Source of the DNA: UBA4782 sp034430215 | Lineage (GTDB): Bacteria; Chloroflexota; Anaerolineae; Anaerolineales; Anaerolineaceae | Assembly (NCBI GenBank): GCA_034430215.1 | Contig: DAOUFE010000019.1 | Coordinates: 496,001-560,000 of the forward strand | DNA: 64,000 bases | Direction of reading: 5' to 3' | Part shown: positions 48,782 to 57,296 of the stretch, piece after piece | Numbering within the stretch: position 1 is the stretch's first letter | How the letters are laid out: each line of letters opens with the position of its first letter | Made by a program: the position numbers and the translations under genes | The notes under the pieces: generated by a model | Seen by the model: only the letters and a program-made list of their open reading frames with translations | What the model was told of the DNA's origin: nothing | The model's database searches: none

Positions 48782-50638
48782 TCAACCATATAGGTCTTTT
48801 ATGACATCTTCAAAACCACCCAAATTAATAAGTGATATTTTGCTTGGTTTACCAGTCACTTCATCCCACTCCATTGCCTGGTAGAAATTTCGTGCCAGTG
48901 CATCGGTATCAAGTTGTTTGCCTTCATTCGGCCCCTCAGAGAGAGGTGGTAAACCCTTCACACGATCCGGAAGTACTGAATCTTTAGGCAGGATACCTTC
49001 TCGTAGATTAAAAGCATGGCGAATATTGAGACTTCGCAAACTGGCAGCCAGCCGCTCCTTGTGATCTATAGACCATCCCGTCACTGCTTCCATTAATTTT
49101 ATTGGAACATCAAGCATAGATGTTATCTGAAGAAAATTACACATTCCTGTAATGTTGACATATTCGTAAATACAGGTCACCTGTTTATCTTCCTCACCTG
49201 TATTTAAAAAATTATATTTCTGATCATCATCCCAGGTCATCTGTACATTGGCAAGCCCGCCTTTTACATGACGCGCAGGAGTTGGGTCTGTTTGATATGT
49301 ACGTGCGTAACCAGGTAAAAATTTTGGATCATGCATTGGCAGTTCTATTCCACGTACAACCTGTAAAAATTCATGCCCTTTTCCCAACCTGTTTGCTGCC
49401 GCCATTGAACCGTTTGCGAGTATTTGCCCAAATCCACGATTTTCTGCTATTGCTTCAGTCATGGCTACAATGGCAGGTCCATTCCCCCAGGATAACTTAA
49501 TGCCATCTGTCTCTTCTTCGGTCAACAAACCATTTTCTGAACACTCGATTGCCCATGCGATCGTTGCACCTGTAGAAATGGTATCAAGCCCATAACGATT
49601 GCAAATTTCATTACATTTGAAGATAACTTCAGGATCCTCATTCAGTGCCAGGCCACCAAATACCATTACGGTTTCATATTCGGGTCTCTGAGTCTTTCCA
49701 ACAGGGTATGCACCATCTTTAACATCATATTCTGCACCACAACCCATTGGACAACTGGCACAAGCATATTTCTTATATTTGTATTTTTCGTCCCACGTTC
49801 CCACATCCAAATTTTCTGCCATATAATCGACTGTCCCTGCCCCACCCCAGTTTTTTATGGGAGAATCACCAGTCATGACCCCAAAAACATTTCCCATACC
49901 AGTACCTTGTGCTCCAAATCCTATGACAGCTCCAGCAGCATCTCCGTATTTCATCTCATTGATGATGGATCGATTAATTTCACGCATCAAGGTTTCATTT
50001 GCAATCGGGATCTTTTGTAAACCATGTACACAGATTGCCTTAAGCCTTTTTGAGCCCATCACTGCTCCTACTCCACCTCGTCCGGCAGCACGATGCCGAT
50101 CGTTTATTATTGCTGCCATCCATGAACCATTTTCTCCAGAAGGACCGATCACTGCTGATGTAACCTTGGGATCACCTGTTTCTTTCTTCAAGATTTCTTC
50201 AGTCTCTGAGCAATCCTTTCGCCATAGGTGTTGTGCGTCCCGTAACTCTACTTTGCCATCTTCAATCCAAAGATAAACGGGGTGATCAGCTATCCCTGAA
50301 ATCAAGATCACGTCAAAACCAGCTCTTTTAAGCGCGGGACCAAAAAAACCTCCACAATTTGCATCGTTCCATCCACCATTTACCGGACTTTTACAAACTA
50401 CTGCAAAACGCCCACCAAACATGGCACCAGTTCCAGTCAAAGGTCCAGTGACAAAACCCAAAATACTTTCGGGTCCTAGCGGATCGATTCCTGGTTTCAT
50501 TCGGCTATACAACAAACGAGCACCCAGTCCATAACCTCCAACGAAGAGTCTAGCGATATCCTCAGATAGTTCTTCTACATTCAATGTTTTGGTTGACAGG
50601 TCGATATTGAGTATTTTGCAAATATATCCACCGTTCAT
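48782..50638 (-). CDS. Aldehyde:ferredoxin oxidoreductase (tungsten-type AOR family)
   Basis: A 618-residue AOR. It oxidises aldehydes to acids with ferredoxin, or runs in reverse, using a tungstopterin and a [4Fe-4S] cluster. The N-terminal pterin-binding domain has DLSTKTLNVEELSED and VGGYGLGARLLY. Cluster ligands are CASCPMGC near 288-295 and the later cysteine in ITGMCNFLQ. RAAGRGGVGAVMGSKRLKAI is a strong family motif. It lies between the zinc dehydrogenase and SDR genes, so an aldehyde arising from the ThDP enzyme or an alcohol is a plausible substrate. AAAGGAG precedes the ATG. Confidence 0.95.
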   Translation of the reverse strand: MNGGYICKILNIDLSTKTLNVEELSEDIARLFVGGYGLGARLLYSRMKPGIDPLGPESILGFVTGPLTGTGAMFGGRFAVVCKSPVNGGWNDANCGGFFGPALKRAGFDVILISGIADHPVYLWIEDGKVELRDAQHLWRKDCSETEEILKKETGDPKVTSAVIGPSGENGSWMAAIINDRHRAAGRGGVGAVMGSKRLKAICVHGLQKIPIANETLMREINRSIINEMKYGDAAGAVIGFGAQGTGMGNVFGVMTGDSPIKNWGGAGTVDYMAENLDVGTWDEKYKYKKYACASCPMGCGAEYDVKDGAYPVGKTQRPEYETVMVFGGLALNEDPEVIFKCNEICNRYGLDTISTGATIAWAIECSENGLLTEEETDGIKLSWGNGPAIVAMTEAIAENRGFGQILANGSMAAANRLGKGHEFLQVVRGIELPMHDPKFLPGYARTYQTDPTPARHVKGGLANVQMTWDDDQKYNFLNTGEEDKQVTCIYEYVNITGMCNFLQITSMLDVPIKLMEAVTGWSIDHKERLAASLRSLNIRHAFNLREGILPKDSVLPDRVKGLPPLSEGPNEGKQLDTDALARNFYQAMEWDEVTGKPSKISLINLGGFEDVIKDLYG

Positions 50639-50654
50639 CCCTCTCTCCTTTCTT

Positions 50655-51665
50655 TTATGGAACTATGATGACCTTTGCAAATTCGCTATTTTTTAGCGCT
50701 TTAAAACCCATTCCGATCTCATCCAATGACATTTGAGTCAATGGGATGTAATCTGTATCAATCCTCTTATTTTTGAGGAAATTAATCGTCATTGGAAATT
50801 CGCCCGAACCTTTTAAGGATGCGTATGCTTGAGAACCTTTTATGGAAATCCCCTTTAAAGTAACATTCAGCAGCTTTAGAGGAACTTCGTCATAACCAAT
50901 GCCTAATAATATGATTTCTCCACCACGTTGAACAAGGTTGATAGCATCAGCCTGTACTGTTGGATTACCAGTACACTCAAAAATTATCCTGGGGCCTAAT
51001 TCATCTGTAATTTTCTCTAGCTCTGAATCCAGGTCAACTTCATTTGGGTTAAGAACAATATCCGCCAACTGCTTTGCTGGAACCATCCGCGAAGCAGCTA
51101 CTTCAGTTGCGATTAATTTGCCCGCACCCAAAGCTTTCGCCCATATCAGTGAGGTTAATCCAATGATGCCACATCCAAGGATTGCAACATTATCTCCTGG
51201 CTTCATGATAGAAGTGAGGACACCATGAAGAGAAACACTGAGCGGCTCTACCAACGCTCCTTGTATGTAAGAGACTTCATCGGGTAAATGATGGAGTTGA
51301 TAGGAAGGTACCTTAACATATTCTGCAAAGCCGCCATCTGCCATAATGCCAGTAAAACCGAGAGAGGGGCATAAGTGGAATTGCTCATGTTTGCACCAGT
51401 AGCATTCCCAGCATACAAGCGAGGGTTCTACAACTACGCGATCCCCCGTCTTCCATCCATTGACATTAGTACCAGTATCGACAATATCTCCAGAAAATTC
51501 ATGTCCAAGGATACGATCTTCCATGCCCATCTTATACAGGCTAAGATCTGATCCACAAATGCCACATGCATGAACATGAATGAGAACTTCATTTTCTCCA
51601 ATTTCAGGAACAGGAACATCCCGCAAAACGAAATGTTCAGGTTCATCCATGAAAGCTGCTTTCAT
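50655..51665 (-). CDS. Zinc-dependent alcohol/polyol dehydrogenase (MDR)
   Basis: A 336-residue medium-chain dehydrogenase. Catalytic zinc ligands are C37 (CGICGSD) and H in GHEFSG. The structural zinc is held by CWECYWCKHEQFHLC. The Rossmann motif is GCGIIGLTSLIWAK. It is closest in style to 2,3-butanediol, sorbitol or threonine dehydrogenases, and the true substrate is not evident. The ATG at 51665 follows AAAGGAAAG, and the longer frame from 51683 would bury that site. It lies 16 bases upstream of the AOR gene and is probably cotranscribed. Confidence 0.9.
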   Translation of the reverse strand: MKAAFMDEPEHFVLRDVPVPEIGENEVLIHVHACGICGSDLSLYKMGMEDRILGHEFSGDIVDTGTNVNGWKTGDRVVVEPSLVCWECYWCKHEQFHLCPSLGFTGIMADGGFAEYVKVPSYQLHHLPDEVSYIQGALVEPLSVSLHGVLTSIMKPGDNVAILGCGIIGLTSLIWAKALGAGKLIATEVAASRMVPAKQLADIVLNPNEVDLDSELEKITDELGPRIIFECTGNPTVQADAINLVQRGGEIILLGIGYDEVPLKLLNVTLKGISIKGSQAYASLKGSGEFPMTINFLKNKRIDTDYIPLTQMSLDEIGMGFKALKNSEFAKVIIVP

Positions 51666-51755
51666 AATTTGCTTTCCTTTCATTGGCTTTCACTAAATTG
51701 ACTGCAGGCTTCCCGAGCAATTAATATAGGAAGCCTGCAAATGAAATAGAAAAGA

Positions 51756-53528
51756 TCAGTACCCCATTCCCTGATACGGATCACCTTCGGGGGTTCCTGG
51801 CAATAGCATCCAAGGCCACTCGAGGACATATACATCTGGATCTGTCATACATGTTACCACTACGGGTTTTCTTTCCTTCTGCGCTCGTTCCAGCGCACGA
51901 TCAAGAGCAGGCCGTATCTCATCAGGTTTGATTACAAATTCTCCTTTGGCACAGCCCAATCCTTCAGCAACCATTTCGTAATGGATCGAATCATTGAAAA
52001 ACGCGCCAGCGCGTGCTTTCTTCCCCCATACGCGTCGCTGATCGGCGTAAACCATGCCAAAAGAGTTATTATTATTGACCACGATCACTGCCGGCACATT
52101 TAACCTGGCAAGAGTCTCAAATTCGGAAAGATGATAACCGATAGAGCCATCACCAAGAGTTGGCATGATTAACAGTTTGCCAGGATGGGCTACTGCCTCG
52201 CCAACTGCCAGAGCCAGACCCATACCAATTTGACCCAGGGTTAATGCCATTGATATTGCACCAGTGGTCTGATTAGGAAATTCCATTGGCAGGTAATTCG
52301 CCCCTGAGAACATAAACCACCAGTAGATGCAATCAGCCCCATCCACTGCCATTATGGCTTCTTTATTCAATTTGTTGCTTACAATCCAATCCACGACATT
52401 CTTGGTAACCACTGTTGGATGAATTGGAATACGGATTTCTGATTCTTCAGCAATTGAATTAAATTGGTACTGCGCACCTTCGCGTATACTTACTAGTGTG
52501 CTGATCCATTCAGAATAGTCAGGGAATTTATACTTCTTTACTTCTTCGATCATCTGGCGTAGAACCATCTTTACATCGCCAGCAATACCCAGGTCAACCG
52601 GATAGCATCGTCCGATATCAACCGGATCGGGATAAACAGAGATAAGTTTTGCATTTACGAAGGTATTTGTGGTCATATCACCAGGAATTCCCTGTGAGTT
52701 TTTCCCTAATAGTAATGCGACATCGGCATCATTGCATACCTGAAAGCCGATATTTTGGGCATGTGTACCTAAGCTGCCACCACATGTATCAACAGGAATA
52801 CCGGTTAGCTCGACTAACTCTTTAATTTCAGGTTCAGCGCCAGCATAGATTGCCAGCCGCCCTACGCTTATGACTGGCTGCTTGGCATTGAGCAACATTT
52901 GAATGGCTTCTTTTATCAGGGCAGGATCTCCTTGCGATCGGGCATTGCAAACACTTGTCGTCCATTTCGCCAGAGTTGCAGGATCACCCTGGCTACAAAC
53001 CAGATCAACAGGAAAATCAATATACGCACATCCAGGAATAGGCCCCGTTGCAGCTTTAAATGCCCAAGTCAACATCTGTGGGATCCTCTCCCATTTAGTG
53101 CAATGAAAAGCTTCTTTTACCTGTGCATTCTGCGCAACAGCTTTTGTATCAAATTCTTGCAAGTGACGTGTACCGTCAGCATATGATTCGCTGGCGCCAT
53201 TGATCACCACCACTGGTACCTGTCCCCAACTGGCAGTTAGAATCGCAGGATGGGCAAAACCGGTCATACCGGCTGTAATGACAGCTACACCAACCTTACC
53301 CGAGCTTAAAGCATAACCCATTGCAGCAACCACAGCTCCTTCTTCTGTGTGATTACTGATTACCTTGATTCCCTTATCCTCTGCTGCCTGGAGGATCGGA
53401 GCTATATGACCACCCGTCAAACAGAAAATTACTTCCACTCCTTGTTCAAGCAGAGTGTTGACGATGAGTTCATGCCCCCAGGGCTTTTTGGGATTCCAAT
53501 ACATTTTTTCTTCTTTTTGGGATGACAT
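51756..53528 (-). CDS. Thiamine diphosphate-dependent enzyme, acetolactate synthase-like
   Basis: A 590-residue ThDP enzyme with the order PYR, central and PP domains. The catalytic glutamate is in NHTEEGAVVAAMGYA. The ThDP/magnesium motif is GDGSIGYHLSEFETLARLNVPAVIVVNNNN. Family members decarboxylate 2-oxo acids, join or cleave 2-oxo acids, or cleave diketones. A decarboxylase making an aldehyde for the neighbouring AOR would fit, but this is inference. AAGGAG eight bases before the ATG at 53528 sets the start, although the frame is open to 53561. It is the first gene of the ThDP-ADH-AOR-SDR series. Confidence 0.9.
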   Translation of the reverse strand: MSSQKEEKMYWNPKKPWGHELIVNTLLEQGVEVIFCLTGGHIAPILQAAEDKGIKVISNHTEEGAVVAAMGYALSSGKVGVAVITAGMTGFAHPAILTASWGQVPVVVINGASESYADGTRHLQEFDTKAVAQNAQVKEAFHCTKWERIPQMLTWAFKAATGPIPGCAYIDFPVDLVCSQGDPATLAKWTTSVCNARSQGDPALIKEAIQMLLNAKQPVISVGRLAIYAGAEPEIKELVELTGIPVDTCGGSLGTHAQNIGFQVCNDADVALLLGKNSQGIPGDMTTNTFVNAKLISVYPDPVDIGRCYPVDLGIAGDVKMVLRQMIEEVKKYKFPDYSEWISTLVSIREGAQYQFNSIAEESEIRIPIHPTVVTKNVVDWIVSNKLNKEAIMAVDGADCIYWWFMFSGANYLPMEFPNQTTGAISMALTLGQIGMGLALAVGEAVAHPGKLLIMPTLGDGSIGYHLSEFETLARLNVPAVIVVNNNNSFGMVYADQRRVWGKKARAGAFFNDSIHYEMVAEGLGCAKGEFVIKPDEIRPALDRALERAQKERKPVVVTCMTDPDVYVLEWPWMLLPGTPEGDPYQGMGY

Positions 53529-53595
53529 GGATTTTCTCCTTGAATCGCATTTTTCGCCCAACTAATTCATTTTCATACTTAAAAAGGATTGACTT

Positions 53596-54246
53596 TCATT
53601 TATTACTTTTATTTGCGAGTACAGCCAATTGAATACGGTTCTGTACATGCAGCTTTACTAAAATACTACTGAGATGATGCTTGACTGTGCTTTCTGAAAT
53701 AAATAATTGTTTAGCGATCTGTCTGTTGTTGAACCCAATCGCAATCAACTTAAGAACCTCTTGTTCTCGTTCACTTAACTTTTCTTGATGGTTATATTTC
53801 GCTTCATTAATTTCCTCATATTTGCGGAATTCTTCTAGAACTCTTGTTGCCAGCTTTCCTTGTAGAAATGATTCGCCTTTAACTGTTAATCGCATCAACC
53901 TGATTAACTCTTTTTCGTCGATATCTTTAAGTAGATATCCATCAGCACCATTTTTAACAGCTATAAATAGGTCATTATCAGCATCAGAAACGGTTAGAAC
54001 AACAATCTTTATTTGCGGTAATAACCGTTTGATCTCGCGTGTTGCCTCTATACCGTTGCACACCGGCATATTGATATCCATCAAAATGATATCTGGACAA
54101 CAGGCAATAGCCAGGTTTATTGCAGATTGACCATCCTCTGCTTCTCCAATTACCTCAATTCCCACTTCATCTTCAAGAACAGTGCGTAATCCATTTCGAA
54201 AGAGACTATGGTCATCAACGAGAAGAACCCGCATGTTTTCTGTCAT
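53596..54246 (-). CDS. NarL/FixJ-type response regulator
   Basis: A 216-residue two-component regulator. The receiver domain has VLLVDDHS, phospho-acceptor D57 in ILMDINMP, and the threonine/lysine switch (VLTVSDADN, LLKDI). The C-terminal LuxR helix-turn-helix is LSEREQEVLKLIAIGFNNRQIAKQLFISESTVKHHLSSILVKL. It lies 67 bases upstream of the ThDP gene and may be cotranscribed with it. It is a paralog of the regulator at 54761. Its kinase is probably the one at 55423. Confidence 0.94.
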   Translation of the reverse strand: MTENMRVLLVDDHSLFRNGLRTVLEDEVGIEVIGEAEDGQSAINLAIACCPDIILMDINMPVCNGIEATREIKRLLPQIKIVVLTVSDADNDLFIAVKNGADGYLLKDIDEKELIRLMRLTVKGESFLQGKLATRVLEEFRKYEEINEAKYNHQEKLSEREQEVLKLIAIGFNNRQIAKQLFISESTVKHHLSSILVKLHVQNRIQLAVLANKSNK

Positions 54247-54367
54247 ATTTCACTGGAAATTTGTATGAGCATAAAGGCAGCAAATTCAACCTGAATCCTG
54301 ATTGAACTTGTTTGCGGGTTCTTACAGGCAAGGTAGCTGCTGCCTCTGTCTGCTTGAGAAATTTCTA

Positions 54368-54580
54368 CTATGGGAGTTTGGCAAATTCTGCCAAGATTTG
54401 ATCCAATTTATCCTTGATTGGTTTTGATTGTGGAAAACCACAGATCGCCTTCAAGGTCATTCCCATAGCTGGCTTGCTTTGGGGATTCTCAAAAAAGCCT
54501 GGTACATATTTTTCAAATATTGCTTTTGCTTCTGGATTGGCTCCAATATCTTTCATTTTAGAATTAACATCGAATGGCAT
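54368..54580 (-). CDS. Small conserved helical protein, paralog of 47312
   Basis: A 70-residue helical protein. It shares with the 47312 product the patterns EKYVPGF, ENPQSKPAMGMTLKAI and PQSK. AAAGGAG lies seven bases before the ATG. It sits between two response regulator genes on the same strand. The function is unknown. The shared VPG-NP-GMT core suggests a compact protein- or ligand-binding module used by the pathway. Confidence 0.82.
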   Translation of the reverse strand: MPFDVNSKMKDIGANPEAKAIFEKYVPGFFENPQSKPAMGMTLKAICGFPQSKPIKDKLDQILAEFAKLP

Positions 54581-54760
54581 AGTTTTCTCCTTTTAGACAA
54601 ATTTTTAACAAATATCTATGCCAATAAAATACATAATCTTGCACTTCTACAGAAGGCTCTTCAGTGTAGTTTTGTTAAATAAAAAGAGCCATATCTTAAG
54701 GCACTTAAGATTCATATTCGGGTTTTGCGAATAGCACTTTTGGGTAAGGTCTTTTCAGGA

Positions 54761-55411
54761 TTATTTCTTAGTTAATGTGTGTTCAATAGAGTAGATTGCC
54801 AATTGGATGCGGTTATTCATGTGTAATTTCTCTAAAATATTAGAGAGATGGTGTTTTACAGTATTTTCTGAGATGACAAGTTTATTGGCTATTTCTCGAT
54901 TACTATTCCCCTCTACTACTAACATGATCACCTCAATTTCGCGTGGTGTTAATGGATCGACTTCCAGTGATTTCATATTAGATCTTGTTTTTGTGAATTC
55001 TTTCATGATTTTTGCTGCAAGAACACCTGATAATAATGCTTCGCCATCCATAACACGAGGCAGCATTTGACCTAATTCATTTGCACTTACATCTTTCTGA
55101 ATATATCCTTGAGCACCACTCTTAATTGCTTCAAACAAATCTTCATCGGTATCCGAAACAGTTAATATGACAATTTGAATATTCGGAACCAGACTCTTGA
55201 TTTGTCTGGTTGCCTCAAGCCCGTTTAGGCCTGGCATAGCAATATCCATTAAAATGATGTCGGGCATTAAGTCAATAGCCATTTTGATAGCATCCAGACC
55301 ATTTCCCGCTTCTCCAATCACCTCGAAACCAGGTTGCCCCTCTAAGGCTGCCCGAATCCCCTTTCGGAAAATACTATGATCATCAACAATAAGAACGCGA
55401 ATATTTTTCAT
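54761..55411 (-). CDS. NarL/FixJ-type response regulator, paired with the histidine kinase
   Basis: A 216-residue regulator with receiver VLIVDDHS, phospho-acceptor D56 in ILMDIAMP and switch residues in VILTVSDTDED and IQKDV. The LuxR helix-turn-helix is LTPREIEVIMLVVEGNSNREIANKLVISENTVKHHLSNILEKL. It starts 12 bases after the histidine kinase stop, so kinase and regulator form an operon. The other regulator at 53596 is closely similar, which points to duplication and possible cross-talk. Confidence 0.95.
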   Translation of the reverse strand: MKNIRVLIVDDHSIFRKGIRAALEGQPGFEVIGEAGNGLDAIKMAIDLMPDIILMDIAMPGLNGLEATRQIKSLVPNIQIVILTVSDTDEDLFEAIKSGAQGYIQKDVSANELGQMLPRVMDGEALLSGVLAAKIMKEFTKTRSNMKSLEVDPLTPREIEVIMLVVEGNSNREIANKLVISENTVKHHLSNILEKLHMNNRIQLAIYSIEHTLTKK

Positions 55412-55422
55412 TTGAATTTGTC

Positions 55423-57036
55423 TTAAGCCTTCTCAAGTTTAGCCATTGTAATTGGAGCAACCAAACGGACAAGTGTACCATGATCTGGTTGTGATTCCAC
55501 TGTGATCGTGCCGCCAATTTCCTCAGCTCGCTCTTGCATGATTTGAAGACCAAAATGACGCTTCTTCTGATCTTCTGTCAAGAGCATTGGATCAAAGCCA
55601 ATCCCGTTATCTTTAATCTCTACTTGAATCGTATAACTAACCTGTTTTATTCCAATTTTTATATTGGAAGCATGTGCATGTTTTCGTATATTTGTTAACG
55701 CTTCTTGGATGATATAAAAAATGTGAGTACCCATATTTTCCGTTAAATTTGCGGTAGGATCGTTCTCAACAATAAGATTAACGGGAATATGAAAGCAGGT
55801 TTGATATGTTGTCAGAAAATCACGAATAAAGGGCAGATAACCCTTACCGGAAGGTGGCTGTGATCGAAGATGAAATATAGCTTCGCGCACATCAGTATAC
55901 GCCTCTTTAGCTATCAAATTGAGTTCTTTCAGATTCTTACTGGCAAGTTCAATTTGATCATGTTGAAGCAGATTTCCCATTTGAGAAGCTTTCAACTGCA
56001 TTGCGCTGAGATTCTGTGACAGACTATCGTGCATTTCACGCGCCAATCGAGCGCGTTCTTCTAAACCTGCAAGTTGTTCAACTTTTTGAAGGAATCGGGC
56101 ATTTTCGATTGCGGGAGCAATAATATTTCCAATTGTCCAGGTTAACTCAACTTCTTCTGGTGAAAATATCCGATTCCTATCAAAAATCGTGATTACTGCC
56201 ACGGCAATTACTTGCCCCTTTGATAAACAGGGAATTAAAAGAAAAGATTTAATTCCAAAAGTGCGAATATCTTCAACATGTGATGTTCTGGGATCATTTT
56301 GTGCATCGTATATTTTTACAGGTACCTTTTCTCTTAAAACATCCCAAACAGCATCTTTATTGCTCAAATAGCCTAACTCAAGATCTTGTCTATAGTTAGG
56401 ATTTGGCATTTGCCAATTCGGCCAGGGCATGTTATATGGAAGTGCTACCTGGAGATCCATTTCATTACTGACAAGATAGAAAAAGCAATGATTGGTGCCA
56501 ACTGCTGAGACCATTGCTTTTCCAGCCTCGGATAATACTTCTGATAAATCTAATGTGCTGCCGACAGTATGAACGAGGTTTGTAATCAATGTGATCCGTT
56601 TATTTGCCTGTTCCAATTGTTCAGTAAACCTATCCATGAGCACTCGAGTAAGAAAAATCGAGATATCACTTAAAAGATTATCAAGCGAGACAAGTAGCTC
56701 AATCTTTTCATTTCCTTCATCATTTTCAATGAATGGTAGAACAACAATTCTTCCTTTTTGTATTATTGCGATAACATCGACAGGTTGTGCAGCACAACTT
56801 AGAAAAAAATTTGTTGAAGTATATTGAATTAAACTCAAATTTGAAGGGTTGATGAGATATTCAACAAACGCAACGACTGTTGCGGAAGCAGGTAACCTGA
56901 GTTTCTCAAAGCTAGAAGGATCATCTTTAAATATTGGTAAGGAAGAGATCTCCTTCACCCAGTTTTCAACAATTATTGCTTTATGATTGGAAATTACATA
57001 GCCCAATTTGTTTGGGTGAACGCCATTGTGAGACAT
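55423..57036 (-). CDS. Cytosolic GAF-domain histidine kinase, NarX/DegS type
   Basis: A 537-residue kinase without membrane segments. The N-terminal 125 residues resemble an RsbRD-like helical domain. Then comes a GAF domain (about 145-300; GTNHCFFYLVS, SFLLIPCLSKGQVIAVAVITIFDR). The HisKA_3 dimerisation helix has the phospho-acceptor histidine in LAREMHDSLSQNLSAMQ near 334. The ATPase domain has IIQEALTNIRKHAHA and DNGIGFD. The signal is probably intracellular, perhaps redox or a small molecule. AGGAG precedes the ATG. The 57037-57296 gap upstream shows no gene. Confidence 0.93.
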   Translation of the reverse strand: MSHNGVHPNKLGYVISNHKAIIVENWVKEISSLPIFKDDPSSFEKLRLPASATVVAFVEYLINPSNLSLIQYTSTNFFLSCAAQPVDVIAIIQKGRIVVLPFIENDEGNEKIELLVSLDNLLSDISIFLTRVLMDRFTEQLEQANKRITLITNLVHTVGSTLDLSEVLSEAGKAMVSAVGTNHCFFYLVSNEMDLQVALPYNMPWPNWQMPNPNYRQDLELGYLSNKDAVWDVLREKVPVKIYDAQNDPRTSHVEDIRTFGIKSFLLIPCLSKGQVIAVAVITIFDRNRIFSPEEVELTWTIGNIIAPAIENARFLQKVEQLAGLEERARLAREMHDSLSQNLSAMQLKASQMGNLLQHDQIELASKNLKELNLIAKEAYTDVREAIFHLRSQPPSGKGYLPFIRDFLTTYQTCFHIPVNLIVENDPTANLTENMGTHIFYIIQEALTNIRKHAHASNIKIGIKQVSYTIQVEIKDNGIGFDPMLLTEDQKKRHFGLQIMQERAEEIGGTITVESQPDHGTLVRLVAPITMAKLEKA

Positions 57037-57278
57037 TGCACACTCCTGCTTTTCCTTAATGAGGCTATATAATGCGATGGTTACAATTAATACCCAGACA
57101 AATTTATTTTAATGAATATTATACATAGAGATAAGAAAATTGTTTTGTGGGAAGGTTATTGCTCTAGATTTTTATTTGAAAATCAAAATCGCCGACTTCC
57201 TCTAAAGGAATGTTCATACCAACTCACAGTAACATTTCGTTTCATAATCAACACAATATATGAACATTCTTTTCCATG

Positions 57279-57284
57279 TATAAT
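57279..57284 (+). promoter_or_regulatory. -10 box of the SARP-LuxR regulator gene
   Basis: TGTATAAT is followed by 12 bases and the ATG at 57297, giving a leader of about five bases and no Shine-Dalgarno sequence. The upstream in-frame ATG at 57276 overlaps this box and is unlikely to be used. Confidence 0.5.
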
Positions 57285-57296
57285 GATTATCAAACC

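Noticed and set aside
48782..50638. A 4-hydroxybenzoyl-CoA or benzoyl-CoA type aromatic pathway as the role of the AOR region
   Set aside because: No benzoyl-CoA reductase, CoA ligase or beta-oxidation genes are present. The AOR family alone does not support it.
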